This document shows, one piece after another, positions 5,860 to 13,867 of a stretch of 32,943 bases of DNA. Positions within the stretch are counted from its first letter, which is position 1. Each line of letters opens with the position of its first letter. Origin of the DNA: Candidatus Parvarchaeota archaeon (GTDB taxonomy: Archaea > Nanobdellota > Nanobdellia > B33-G15); NCBI GenBank assembly GCA_017608385.1, contig JAFCFZ010000007.1, forward strand, positions 1 through 32,943, read 5' to 3'. A model generated the notes under the pieces. That model had not been told where the DNA came from. It worked only from the letters and a program-made list of their open reading frames with translations, and ran no database searches. Both the position numbers and the translations under genes were made by a program.

Positions 5860-6672
5860 ATGGATAACTATCAGAGTGTTATTGATTATTTGAAACAAAA
5901 TGGTCCTTCTCATCCAGTTCAAGTGGGAAAGGCAATTGAAGCAGATATTTTCATGTCTTCTGCAATTCTTCAAGAAATGATTAATGATAAAAGAATCAAA
6001 AAAACCTCAAAAAAAGTTGGTGGCTCTCCATTATATTATTTATCGAATCAAGAAGAAACAGCAAAGAGAATGGTTGAAGATTCTTTAAATTTGGTGGAAA
6101 AAAAAGTATTGAGAATAATAAAGGAATCTGGTTTTGTTTTTCAAGATGAATTAGATGCTCAGTCTAGATTTGTTATGCAAGATCTCAAAGATCTTATTCA
6201 AGCACTAAAGGCAAAGATAGGTGGTGAGGAAAGAATTATTTGGAAGTATTATTCTGTTGATAATAATAAAATTGAGAGAAGGATATTATCAACAAAACCA
6301 AAGCAACTACCTAAAAAAGTTGAACCAGAAAAGATTGAACCAGGAAAAGTCGACTATGGGGTGGATTCTTCTAAAAAATATAATAGTGCTGAAGAAGTTA
6401 TTGATAAATTAGGTGCTAAAATAATCAAAAAAGAGAAGATCAAAATTGGAGAAGTCAATTATGTCATTGAAATGAGCTCTTTACCCAATCAAAAGTATTT
6501 TTTGAAATACAAAAAAAAGAAAAGATTGAGTGATTCTGACTTAAGTCTTGTTTATACAGAAGGAATGGCTAAGAAAATGCCAATAATGCTCGTTACAGAT
6601 GGTAGCATAACTAAGAAAGGACTCGAGAAAAAGAAGGAATTTGGAGATCTTTTTTCTGTCTTAAAAATCTGA
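5860..6672 (+). CDS. Winged-helix DNA-binding protein with a possible nuclease-like C-terminal domain
   Basis: I chose the ATG at 5860 because a TATA-like TTTAATATGTATAAT lies about 25-30 bases before it. In-frame ATGs at 5827 and 5836 are alternatives. The product is 270 residues. The N-terminal 60 residues read as a winged helix (YQSVIDYLKQNGPSHPVQVG, then helices and KVGGSPLYYLS as the wing). A second helical unit follows (about 80-130). After a Pro/Lys/Glu-rich linker (about 145-165) comes an alpha/beta domain with IKIGEVNYVIEMSS, QKYFLKYKKKKRLSD and PIMLVTDGSITKKGLEKKKE. That order vaguely resembles restriction-endonuclease-like folds, but no clear PD-(D/E)xK motif can be assigned. I do not recognise a named family. 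It is probably a chromosomal DNA-binding or regulatory protein. Confidence 0.7.
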   Translation: MDNYQSVIDYLKQNGPSHPVQVGKAIEADIFMSSAILQEMINDKRIKKTSKKVGGSPLYYLSNQEETAKRMVEDSLNLVEKKVLRIIKESGFVFQDELDAQSRFVMQDLKDLIQALKAKIGGEERIIWKYYSVDNNKIERRILSTKPKQLPKKVEPEKIEPGKVDYGVDSSKKYNSAEEVIDKLGAKIIKKEKIKIGEVNYVIEMSSLPNQKYFLKYKKKKRLSDSDLSLVYTEGMAKKMPIMLVTDGSITKKGLEKKKEFGDLFSVLKI

Positions 6673-6673
6673 A

Positions 6674-6683
6674 TTATATATTT
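6674..6683 (+). promoter_or_regulatory. TATA box of nrdJ
   Basis: TTATATATTT is centred about 28 bases before the ATG at 6706, the normal archaeal TATA-to-start distance. This implies a leaderless mRNA and supports 6706 over the in-frame Met at 6730. Confidence 0.6.
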
Positions 6684-6705
6684 TAGGCAAGATAAATCTT
6701 AATAA

Positions 6706-9285
6706 ATGATTCTCGATGTTGAGAAAACAATGGCTGGAAAAATTATCAAAAGAGATGGTAGAATTGTTAATTTTGACCCAGAAAGGATCAAAACAGTTGT
6801 TAAGAAGGCAATGATCGGTGCTGGTAAATTTTCTGAAAAAAAACTTGATCCAATTGTTAAGTATGTTTTAAACACCGTGGAGAAGAATTTTACAGAGAAA
6901 ACACCTCATGTAGAAGAAGTTCAAGATATCGTTGAGTTAGCTTTAATGAAATATGATCTTTATGATGTTGCTAAAATCTATATATTATATAGGAAAGAAA
7001 GAGAGAGGATCAGAAAAGAAAAGGTAAGAATCATCCAAAAAGAGTATGTTGATGAAATTGACAAAGTTTTTTCTCTTGATTCTATAAGAGTTATTGCTTC
7101 CAGATACCTTTCAAAGGATCTAGAAGGAAATATAATAGAGTCTCCAAAACAAATGTTCCAAAGAGTTGCACTTCTTGTGACTATCCCTGATATTCTATAC
7201 AGTCCTTTAATATTTTCAGATAAAAAACTAGGAAAACACAAAGAAGAACAGTTTGATCCTAAACATTATGAAAAAAAGGTTTCCCTAAATTTAGGTGGGA
7301 AAAAAGTATTTTTCAATAAATATCATCTTGACAGGATGAAATATCTTTATGATTGTTTGAACAAAGAGGGAAAAATGAAACATCCTTGGTCTAAATTCTT
7401 TAGAATGTTAATTGCTGGAAAATTTAGGGCTTATTCCAAAAATCTTTCAGATTATTATAAAATAATGGTTGAAAAGAAGTTTATGCCTAATTCTCCTACT
7501 TTATTTAATGCTGGAAAAAAATTAGGTCAGCTATCAGCTTGTTTTGTTCTGAATATAGACGATGACATTAGTAGTATCATGGACTGTGTCAAAGAAGGAG
7601 CTATTATTTTCAAAAGTGGTGGAGGAATTGGAGTTAATTATTCAAAATTAAGGCCTTCTGGAGATCTTGTTGCTACCACAACAGGTATTGCTTCTGGCCC
7701 AACTTCTTTCATGAAAATTGTTGACACTATGACTGAAGTAATAAAACAAGGGGGGAAGAGGAGAGGAGCAAATATGGGCATAATGGAATCTTGGCATCCA
7801 GATATAAGTTCTTTTATAAAACTTAAAGAGAGAGAGGGAGATTATTCTAATTTTAACATCTCTGTTATGTTTGATAATGATTTTTGGAGATCATTGAGTA
7901 AAAAAAAGGATTATAATTTAGTAAATCCTAGAAATAAAAAAAAGATAAGGAAGATAGATCCTACTGTCTTAATCAATGAGGTAGCTTATCTTGCTTGGGA
8001 AAACGGAGATCCAGGAGTTCTTTTCAAAGACAATATTAACAAAAGAAATATTTTGAGAAACGCTTTGGGAGACATAAGTGCAACAAATCCTTGTGGAGAG
8101 GAACCCCTTTATGAATATGAATCATGTAATTTAGGTTCTATCAATCTCTATCATTTTGTAAAAGATGAGAAATTTGATTGGAAATCTTATATTGACACTA
8201 TTAGAACTGCAACAAGATTTTTAGACAATGTAATTGATGTGAATAAATTTCCTATTGATAAAATAGAAAAAAACACCAAGAAAACAAGAAAAATAGGTTT
8301 AGGTCTAATGGGTCTTGCTGATGCTTTATATTCTATGGAAATAACCTACAATTCAGAAGAAGGATTCAAATTAATGAAGACGTTTGCAGAGAGTCTTACA
8401 TACTATTCAATGGATGAGTCCTCAGAAATTTCAAAAGAAAGAGGCAGTTTTCCATTATTTAATAAATCAGAATATCCAAATGGAGAAATGCCTATTGAAG
8501 GTTATTACAATAAGGAAGAATGGAATCTTGAATGGGAAAAACTTTCAAGTAAGGTAAAAAAATCAGGAATAAGAAATGCTGAAACAACAACAATGCCACC
8601 AACCGGGTCAGTAAGCATGATTGCTGATACTTCTTCAGGAATAGAACCACAATTCTCATTAGTCTTTGAAAAAGTGGTTCCTGTTGGATCTTTTTACACT
8701 GTTGATTTGGAATTTAAGAAAAAGCTCAAAAAATGGGGCATGGTGGGGGAGGAATTCTTAAGAAATGTGACTGAAAATGGTGGAAGTATTCAAGGATTAA
8801 AGGAATTTCCAGAAGAATTAAGAAGAATTTTTGTCACTTCTCATGACATTCCTTGGTGGGATCATATAAGAGCACAAGCAGAAATAGGGAAATGGGTGTC
8901 TGCTGCGGTAAGTAAAACAATCAATATGCCTAATCATGTTAGGCCAGGTGATGTAAAAAAAGCTTACATACTTGCATATAAAACAGGATGCAAGGGAATA
9001 ACTATCTACAGAGATGGATCGAAGTCCCAACAAGTGATTTACTTACCTGATTCAAATGGAAATAATCATGAAGGTATTGAAATTGAGAATAATACAAAAA
9101 AAATGATGAATGCTCTTGGTATTGATTCAGATGACGATATGGAATTGTTCAAAACAAAGGAAGGAATACAAGAAGCAAAGAATGGACATAAGGCATGTCC
9201 AACTTGTGAAAATAAAATATTGAAATATGAAAGTGGATGTGTTTCCTGTCCTTCATGTGGTTGGAGTGAATGTATAATATCTTAG
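6706..9285 (+). CDS. nrdJ: Adenosylcobalamin-type (class II) ribonucleoside-diphosphate reductase
   Basis: The 859-residue protein makes deoxyribonucleotides. The N-terminus is an ATP-cone ([14 protein letters not shown] and onward, about 10-100) for allosteric control. The barrel has the active-site set: Cys279 in SACFV and Cys474 in [10 protein letters not shown] as the redox pair, Asn461, Cys463 and Glu465 in NPCGEEP as radical cysteine and partners, and the phosphate-binding loop [22 protein letters not shown]. The 11-residue spacing between Cys463 and Cys474 is that of NrdJ enzymes. The C-terminus ends in CPTCENK...[12 protein letters not shown], a zinc-ribbon/redox tail usual in class II enzymes. 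No glycyl-radical motif and no separate NrdB or NrdG gene is present, so a B12-dependent enzyme is expected. The cell must make or take up cobalamin. It has its own TATA box, and a DUF4430-like gene follows after 39 bases. Confidence 0.95.
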   Translation: MILDVEKTMAGKIIKRDGRIVNFDPERIKTVVKKAMIGAGKFSEKKLDPIVKYVLNTVEKNFTEKTPHVEEVQDIVELALMKYDLYDVAKIYILYRKERERIRKEKVRIIQKEYVDEIDKVFSLDSIRVIASRYLSKDLEGNIIESPKQMFQRVALLVTIPDILYSPLIFSDKKLGKHKEEQFDPKHYEKKVSLNLGGKKVFFNKYHLDRMKYLYDCLNKEGKMKHPWSKFFRMLIAGKFRAYSKNLSDYYKIMVEKKFMPNSPTLFNAGKKLGQLSACFVLNIDDDISSIMDCVKEGAIIFKSGGGIGVNYSKLRPSGDLVATTTGIASGPTSFMKIVDTMTEVIKQGGKRRGANMGIMESWHPDISSFIKLKEREGDYSNFNISVMFDNDFWRSLSKKKDYNLVNPRNKKKIRKIDPTVLINEVAYLAWENGDPGVLFKDNINKRNILRNALGDISATNPCGEEPLYEYESCNLGSINLYHFVKDEKFDWKSYIDTIRTATRFLDNVIDVNKFPIDKIEKNTKKTRKIGLGLMGLADALYSMEITYNSEEGFKLMKTFAESLTYYSMDESSEISKERGSFPLFNKSEYPNGEMPIEGYYNKEEWNLEWEKLSSKVKKSGIRNAETTTMPPTGSVSMIADTSSGIEPQFSLVFEKVVPVGSFYTVDLEFKKKLKKWGMVGEEFLRNVTENGGSIQGLKEFPEELRRIFVTSHDIPWWDHIRAQAEIGKWVSAAVSKTINMPNHVRPGDVKKAYILAYKTGCKGITIYRDGSKSQQVIYLPDSNGNNHEGIEIENNTKKMMNALGIDSDDDMELFKTKEGIQEAKNGHKACPTCENKILKYESGCVSCPSCGWSECIIS

Positions 9286-9324
9286 GCAAAAACAATAAAA
9301 GCCTATTTTTATTACTATTATCTT

Positions 9325-9741
9325 ATGGAGTATGTTTATGTTTTGGTTGGAATTGTTCTTGTCATAGGTGTTTTAGCAAGTGTGTATGGTATGTTCTTTG
9401 ATCCAACAACAGGAGCCATAATTGATGTTTTCAAGCTCAATCTTTTGATAAACGATTCAATAACAATTTACAACTATGAGGTATTCGCTAGAAACAATAT
9501 GACAGCTATTGATGTTCTTTCTCAAAAAGCAGATAATGAATATAATGAATCTGGAACAGGATTAATTTATGTAACAGGTATTCTAACAAGTTCTTGGATC
9601 AGAAATGATAATCAAACAGAATGGGTTTTCATGGTAAATGGTGAGGTTCCTTCAAAAGAGGGTGTTGTGATCTCCCCAAATAAATTTTATGTTGTTCCTG
9701 GTACTAATATGAGCTTTGTCTATGCTCCTAAAAGTACTTGA
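9325..9741 (+). CDS. Membrane-anchored DUF4430-like (transcobalamin C-terminal-like) protein
   Basis: The 138-residue protein starts with one hydrophobic helix (EYVYVLVGIVLVIGVLASVYG), a signal anchor that puts the rest outside. The outer part fits the DUF4430 pattern: a 'TAIDVLSQKA' helix, 'GLIYVTGIL', 'TEWVFMVNGE' and a final 'FYVVPGTNMSFVYAP'. The W..xVNG core is the family's most conserved element. DUF4430 resembles the C-terminal domain of transcobalamin/intrinsic factor and also occurs as a surface beta-grasp-like domain with other roles. It starts 39 bases after the B12-dependent reductase. A role in cobalamin capture is therefore tempting, but rests on position and fold resemblance only. 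Its 3' end overlaps the convergent DedA gene by 14 bases. Confidence 0.75.
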   Translation: MEYVYVLVGIVLVIGVLASVYGMFFDPTTGAIIDVFKLNLLINDSITIYNYEVFARNNMTAIDVLSQKADNEYNESGTGLIYVTGILTSSWIRNDNQTEWVFMVNGEVPSKEGVVISPNKFYVVPGTNMSFVYAPKST

Positions 9742-10399
9742 TAATAAATACTCCTGAAAAAAGTCCCAGTCCTATAAAGAATATATCAAATCTAGATATT
9801 ATTTCTCCAATTATTAACCAATTAGCTCCCATTAGGAATCCTGCATAAGCAAGACCAAAGTTCCATATTATTGATCCAATAAAAGTCATATAAAAGAATT
9901 TCTTCATATCCATCTCAACAATTCCAGCTGGAACAGATATCACCGTTCTTACTGCTGGCATTATTCTTGAAAAAAAGATTGCCTTATCTCCATATTTTTT
10001 AAAAAAACCTTCGGCTTTTTCCAAATGTTTTTTGGATATGAAGATATATTTCCCATAATTAATAATGGCTTCTCTTCCCCATCTTTTTCCTGCATAATAA
10101 GCAATTACTGAACCTAATAAATTAGCTACAGAAACAACTAGTGTAACTAAAATCACTTCTGCAAATCCAGAAGAGATGAACCCGGCGAGAGGAACTACTA
10201 TTTCACTAGGAATTGGAATCATTGCACTTTCTAAAGTCATTGTTATGAAAAGTCCAATATATCCTGTAGCTTCAACAAAAGATATGGCCCAATCCATTAC
10301 TAAATCAATAATTCCTGTTTTGAATTCATAAAAAATAGAGACAGTTAGTAAAGTGATTAATATAATACTTGAAAAAATCAAATATTGTTTTCTATTCAT
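9728..10399 (-). CDS. DedA/VTT (SNARE-associated) family membrane protein
   Basis: The 223-residue integral membrane protein belongs to the DedA family. It has the ExxxxPxPSE-type segment (LESAMIPIPSEIVVPLAGFI), the long G-rich stretch GSVIAYYAGKRWGREA and the signature FFSRIMPAVRTVISVPAGI, with re-entrant loops and about five hydrophobic segments. DedA proteins act in membrane lipid handling: flipping undecaprenyl-phosphate or phospholipids across the membrane, and proton-motive-force homeostasis. The conserved acidic (E of LESA, E of PSE) and basic (R of FFSR and AVRT) residues are present. It stands alone, converges on the DUF4430 gene and diverges from the MGMT-domain gene with a 40-base shared promoter region. 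Confidence 0.92.
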   Translation of the reverse strand: MNRKQYLIFSSIILITLLTVSIFYEFKTGIIDLVMDWAISFVEATGYIGLFITMTLESAMIPIPSEIVVPLAGFISSGFAEVILVTLVVSVANLLGSVIAYYAGKRWGREAIINYGKYIFISKKHLEKAEGFFKKYGDKAIFFSRIMPAVRTVISVPAGIVEMDMKKFFYMTFIGSIIWNFGLAYAGFLMGANWLIIGEIISRFDIFFIGLGLFSGVFIIKYF

Positions 10400-10439
10400 T
10401 AAAGCAAAACATAATAAGATTGTTTATAATTTTAATGAT

Positions 10440-10715
10440 ATGAATTTTGAACAGGCTGTGAAAAGCATTCCAAAAGGGAAAATATCTACATATGGACTAA
10501 TTGCAAAAGCAATTAATTCAGGTCCAAGAGCAGTGGGACAAATGCTAAAAAGAAGTAAGGGTGTTCCATGTCATCGAGTTATCAAATCTGATGGAAGTAT
10601 TGGGGGTTATAGTGGAACTCAGTGGAAAAAGAAAATTAAAATCTTGGAAAGAGAAGGGATTAAATTTAAAGATAAAAAAATAATGGATTTTGAAAAGCAT
10701 CTTTTCAAACCTTGA
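10440..10715 (+). CDS. Minimal O6-alkylguanine-DNA alkyltransferase domain protein (MGMT/ATL)
   Basis: The ATG at 10440 gives 91 residues covering only the C-terminal alkyltransferase domain. It begins FEQAVKSIPKGKISTYGLIA, carries the DNA-recognition helix with an arginine finger (RAVGQML, R30) and the active-site motif PCHRV with Cys44, then GGYSGTQWKKKIKILEREGI. The nucleophile is kept, unlike in cysteine-less ATL proteins. It may repair O6-alkylguanine by itself or flag it for nucleotide-excision repair. Full-length Ogt is about 150-180 residues; the N-terminal domain is absent and the upstream sequence holds no open frame for it. TTTATAATTTTAATGAT just before the ATG suggests a leaderless or very short-leader mRNA. 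Its 3' end meets the convergent PH-like gene with no spacer. Confidence 0.9.
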   Translation: MNFEQAVKSIPKGKISTYGLIAKAINSGPRAVGQMLKRSKGVPCHRVIKSDGSIGGYSGTQWKKKIKILEREGIKFKDKKIMDFEKHLFKP

Positions 10716-11162
10716 TTATTTCTTTAGTCTTGCTTTTACTTCATTCAGCTTTTTAATAAATTCTCCTGGTTCTCCAAAAACACTGAATTTAATGTTTGAT
10801 CCACAAAAATCAGTCATTTTTACTCCAACTAAACTGAAAAAAACAACTATTGTTCCTAAAATCATACCAATAGGACTAATCAAACCAAAAACAGTTGTTA
10901 TATCCAAAGCGAACCATAAAGAGATTATGTCACTGATTCCAAATAAACCCAAAATTGTTGGAATAAAACCAATTATAAAAAGTATTATTCCATATTTGAG
11001 GTATTGTGGTTTTCCTGTCCATCTCGTTCTCACTCCTGACAATTGATCAAGATAAATAAATCCAGCTCCTTTTTTTATCAGACGTTGACTAGTGACAACA
11101 AAATTTTTCCACTCAAAAACAAGACTTTCACCTTTTGAAAGAAATTCTTTGGCTTCTGTCAT
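10716..11162 (-). CDS. Membrane protein with a split bacterial-PH-like domain
   Basis: The 148-residue protein starts with a PH-like half (LSKGESLVFEWKNFVVTSQRLIKKGAGFIYLDQLSGVRTR, about 8-47). Two or three TM segments follow (about 55-115: LKYGIILFIIGFIPTILGLF, SLWFALDITTVFGLI, GMILGTIVVFFSLVG). A strand and helix pair resembling the end of a PH domain closes it (IKFSVFGEPGEFIKKLNEVK). The pattern 'vvTSqRLI....g....i.l..i..v' is characteristic of YdbS/bPH-like membrane proteins. The function is unknown. A similar layout with different sequence is seen at 32263-32718. It lies just downstream of the initiator tRNA gene on the same strand but has its own ATG after a T-rich stretch. Confidence 0.7.
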   Translation of the reverse strand: MTEAKEFLSKGESLVFEWKNFVVTSQRLIKKGAGFIYLDQLSGVRTRWTGKPQYLKYGIILFIIGFIPTILGLFGISDIISLWFALDITTVFGLISPIGMILGTIVVFFSLVGVKMTDFCGSNIKFSVFGEPGEFIKKLNEVKARLKK

Positions 11163-11208
11163 ATTTTTTTAAGTATGCAATAATTAAAAGATGTTTTGGT
11201 TTTCAGAA

Positions 11209-11283
11209 TAGCGGGACGTGGATTTGAACCACGGACCTTTGGGTTATGAGCCCAACGAGCACTCCTGACTGCTCTATCCCGCT
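11209..11283 (-). tRNA. Initiator tRNA-Met(CAT)
   Basis: The 75-nt cloverleaf has acceptor AGCGGGA/TCCCGCT, anticodon stem TTGGG/CCCAA, loop CTCATAA (anticodon CAT) and T-arm CGTGG-TTCAAAT-CCACG, with discriminator A. Two features make it the initiator: the A1-U72 end pair and three consecutive G-C pairs at the bottom of the anticodon stem (GGG/CCC). Both are standard for archaeal initiator tRNA. A TTTTTTAAATGG sequence about 30 bases upstream on the minus strand is a likely TATA box. CCA is not encoded. Confidence 0.92.
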
Positions 11284-11318
11284 CTAATTGGATACAACCT
11301 TGGTTTCCATTTAAAAAA

Positions 11319-12578
11319 TTATGCAATTACTTGCACATCTGAGAAAATAATTGGGGAACACTTTATTGTATTTTCTTGTCTAACGTCACTAGATATTTCT
11401 TTTATATTTTTTAGCATCTCAAAAACATTCCCAGAAAGCATTACATGTTTCAAAGGAGTCATTTTTCCTTTTTTCACAAGAAAAGCATTGTCTGTATTAA
11501 CTGAAAAGTCTCCTGAAACTGGATTTGCTGTATGGGTTCCTACAAGAGAATTCACATAAACTCCATTAAATCCAGAAAGAATTGTTTTTGAATTTCTTTT
11601 ACCTGGTTTTACTATAAAATTAGTTTCAAAAACACTTGGTCTGAGTCCAATACCTTTGAAATTTCCTGTGCTTTCTTTTCCTTCTTTTTTAGCTGTTGTA
11701 AAATCATACAAATAAGATTTGACTGTTCCATTTTTGACTAATATCTTCTTTTGGCAAGGAGTTCCTTCACTATCTATTGATGAGGTTAAAAAACCATGAG
11801 GAAGAAGCCCATCATCTATAATATTTAATTTATCTGAAAATATCTTTTGATCAATCATATTAATCAATTTTGAGTTTCCTTGTTGAATATTATTTGCGTA
11901 AAATGAGTTAGATAAAATACTAAAAATTGAAGAAGAAGCGAAATAATTCATAAAAATATCATAAATTCCTGTTTTTGCCTTTTGTTTTTTCAATGATTTC
12001 AAACACATTTCAGATGCTTTTTCTCCAACCCAATCAAAATTTTCAAGCCTTCTTGAAGAATGAGTTTCATAAGCATTACTATTCCCTTTTTTTACATCTA
12101 TACTTGATGAAAGTATGGCTGTTTTTGATTCATAAAAGATATTATTACTATTTGCAAATTTTCCATGACCTATGGCCCTTCCAACTGATGCATCAACAAC
12201 CCTAACTTTAGATTTATTCACCATTGAAACCGCCATCAACTTCATTTCTTCTAATGAAAGATCCATTATTTTCTTGTCAAACATTTTAACTTTTTTGTAT
12301 GGTTTTTTAGAAGGAATACCATAATATTCTGCTTTTTTGGATAAATTACATATTTTTTTAGCAGTATCAAGACATTTTTTCCAGTCATTTACATTTGTGC
12401 TAGAACAAGTTCCACTTTTTCCTTTTTTTGTTACTCTAATAGCAATTGCTTCATTCTTAGAACTTTTAGGTAATTTACATTTTTTTCCCTCAAAATAAAA
12501 TGAATCTGAAAGAATGTCAACATAATTGACTTCTACATCGTATCCTTTCAAGGAATTGGCTATTTTCTCAACGTCCAC
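11319..12578 (-). CDS. pmbA: TldE/PmbA-family protein, partner of TldD
   Basis: About 419 residues, of the TldE/PmbA family (lacks the HExxxH zinc motif). Family landmarks are VRVVDASVGRAIGHGKFANS, DEGTPCQKKILVKNGTVKSY-type text (here 'DSEGTPCQ...NGTVKSYLYDF'), the C-terminal 'NPVSGDFSVNTDNAFLVKKGK' and 'MLSGNVFEMLKNI'. With TldD it forms a heterodimeric zinc protease that trims unfolded peptides and matures some modified peptides. There is no ATG. A perfect GGAGG at 12588-12592 precedes TTG codons at 12584 and 12581 and a GTG at 12578. I prefer the GTG (9-nt spacing), but TTG 12581 is possible. The start lies inside the end of tldD, so the two are translationally coupled. Confidence 0.9.
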   Translation of the reverse strand: MDVEKIANSLKGYDVEVNYVDILSDSFYFEGKKCKLPKSSKNEAIAIRVTKKGKSGTCSSTNVNDWKKCLDTAKKICNLSKKAEYYGIPSKKPYKKVKMFDKKIMDLSLEEMKLMAVSMVNKSKVRVVDASVGRAIGHGKFANSNNIFYESKTAILSSSIDVKKGNSNAYETHSSRRLENFDWVGEKASEMCLKSLKKQKAKTGIYDIFMNYFASSSIFSILSNSFYANNIQQGNSKLINMIDQKIFSDKLNIIDDGLLPHGFLTSSIDSEGTPCQKKILVKNGTVKSYLYDFTTAKKEGKESTGNFKGIGLRPSVFETNFIVKPGKRNSKTILSGFNGVYVNSLVGTHTANPVSGDFSVNTDNAFLVKKGKMTPLKHVMLSGNVFEMLKNIKEISSDVRQENTIKCSPIIFSDVQVIA

Positions 12579-13866
12579 CAACAATCGCCTCCTTTAACAT
12601 TATGTGTGGAGCTTTCTCATCAACAGGAACACTTTGTCCCATTTTACCACAATATCCTGTTCTTGGAAGAAAAACAGATTTTTTTCCAATTAGTCTTATT
12701 TTATTCAGTGTTTCCAATATGTTTCCAGATAATGAAACATCACTAACCATCTCTTTTTTCTCTCCATTTTTGATTAGATATCCATATTCTGCATTAAACA
12801 AGAAATTTCCAGTTGCCGTATCAACAACTCCTCCTTTTGATCCAATCAAATACATTCCATTTTTTACTTCTCTTATCATTTCCTTAAGATTTGAGTCTCC
12901 TTTTTTGATAATAGTGTTAGACATACGTGGAATTGGAATGGTTTCAGAATTTTGGACTCTTCCATTTCCTGTTGGTTGAGTCTTCATTCTTGCAGCTGTT
13001 TCTTTTGAATGAAGATAATTAACAAGGTATCCCTCTTTGATCAATTCTGTATTACTTGCTCTCTCTCCTTCATCATCATATTTGTAATGTCCAAATCCAT
13101 TTAATTTAGGATTATCCGCCATTGTTAAGATTGAGGGAGCTATTTTCTTTCCTAATTTCCGATAAAGAACACTTGCCTTGTTTAATATAGCATCAGCTTC
13201 ACATGCGTGTCCTACTGCTTCATGGAAAAAAACTCCTGATAAAGCAGGATCCAAAACGATAGGATATCTCCCTGCTGATGCTTTTTTAGCATGAATTACT
13301 TCATCATGTTTTTTCAATAGTTTATCCACTCTTGATTGAAAATCATGTTTTCTTACAGTTTCATATCCTCCGTGAGTTCCAAAAGAGAAAAAACTTGTTT
13401 GAAGGTTTTTCCCTCCACTAATGGTTACATAAAAAACAATATTGGAAATTGGTTCTATTATTTCTGAATTATTAGAATCTGAATATTTCTTTTCCCCTCT
13501 AGCTATCCTCATTAAAACATTCTTGTAGGAAACATTATTCGCTTCTAACATAGAACTCACTTGTTTCACAAGTTTGATTTTCTCAGAAAGAGAAATCTCG
13601 GAAGGATCTTCTTTGAATTTTGTTTTTATTCTCAATTTAACTGTTTTTGATTCTGGAAATTTTATTTTAGAGTCTGATAGTTTAGCTAATTTCTTTGCCT
13701 TTTCCAATAAAGAATCTGAATATTTTGTTGCAGAAACAAATCCAATACCTTTGTTAACATATCTAACTCCACACAAAGAAAATGGAGTTGACATAATATT
13801 GAGATTATCATTTTCTAAAGAAATTATCTCACTGATTCCTGTTGATTCTCTTATATCATAGAACAT
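12568..13866 (-). CDS. tldD: TldD zinc metalloprotease
   Basis: The 432-residue protein has the TldD metal site GVFFHEAVGHACEAD (HExxxH at about 215-220). It also carries the family C-terminal pattern 'NFLFNAEYGYLIKNGEKKEMVSDVSLSGNILETLNKI'. TldD supplies the catalytic zinc of the TldD/E heterodimer, which degrades short unstructured peptides and, in bacteria, matures microcin B17 and degrades CcdA. In this operon it follows LonB by a single base and overlaps TldE. The order LonB-TldD-TldE suggests sequential proteolysis, with large substrates cut by Lon and the peptides finished by TldDE. That is inference from order. ATG at 13864-13866. Confidence 0.94.
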   Translation of the reverse strand: MFYDIRESTGISEIISLENDNLNIMSTPFSLCGVRYVNKGIGFVSATKYSDSLLEKAKKLAKLSDSKIKFPESKTVKLRIKTKFKEDPSEISLSEKIKLVKQVSSMLEANNVSYKNVLMRIARGEKKYSDSNNSEIIEPISNIVFYVTISGGKNLQTSFFSFGTHGGYETVRKHDFQSRVDKLLKKHDEVIHAKKASAGRYPIVLDPALSGVFFHEAVGHACEADAILNKASVLYRKLGKKIAPSILTMADNPKLNGFGHYKYDDEGERASNTELIKEGYLVNYLHSKETAARMKTQPTGNGRVQNSETIPIPRMSNTIIKKGDSNLKEMIREVKNGMYLIGSKGGVVDTATGNFLFNAEYGYLIKNGEKKEMVSDVSLSGNILETLNKIRLIGKKSVFLPRTGYCGKMGQSVPVDEKAPHIMLKEAIVGGR

Positions 13867-13867
13867 A

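Noticed and set aside
11014-11046. Plus-strand frames opposite lonB, cdc48, tldD and dnaG (several of 60-280 codons, for example 18316-19146)
   Set aside because: They are antisense shadows of long, motif-rich genes. They have Ser/Ile/Leu-rich, low-information composition and no start signals or family motifs.
11209-11283. Elongator tRNA-Met or tRNA-Ile2 (CAT)
   Set aside because: The A1-U72 pair and GGG/CCC in the anticodon stem indicate the initiator.
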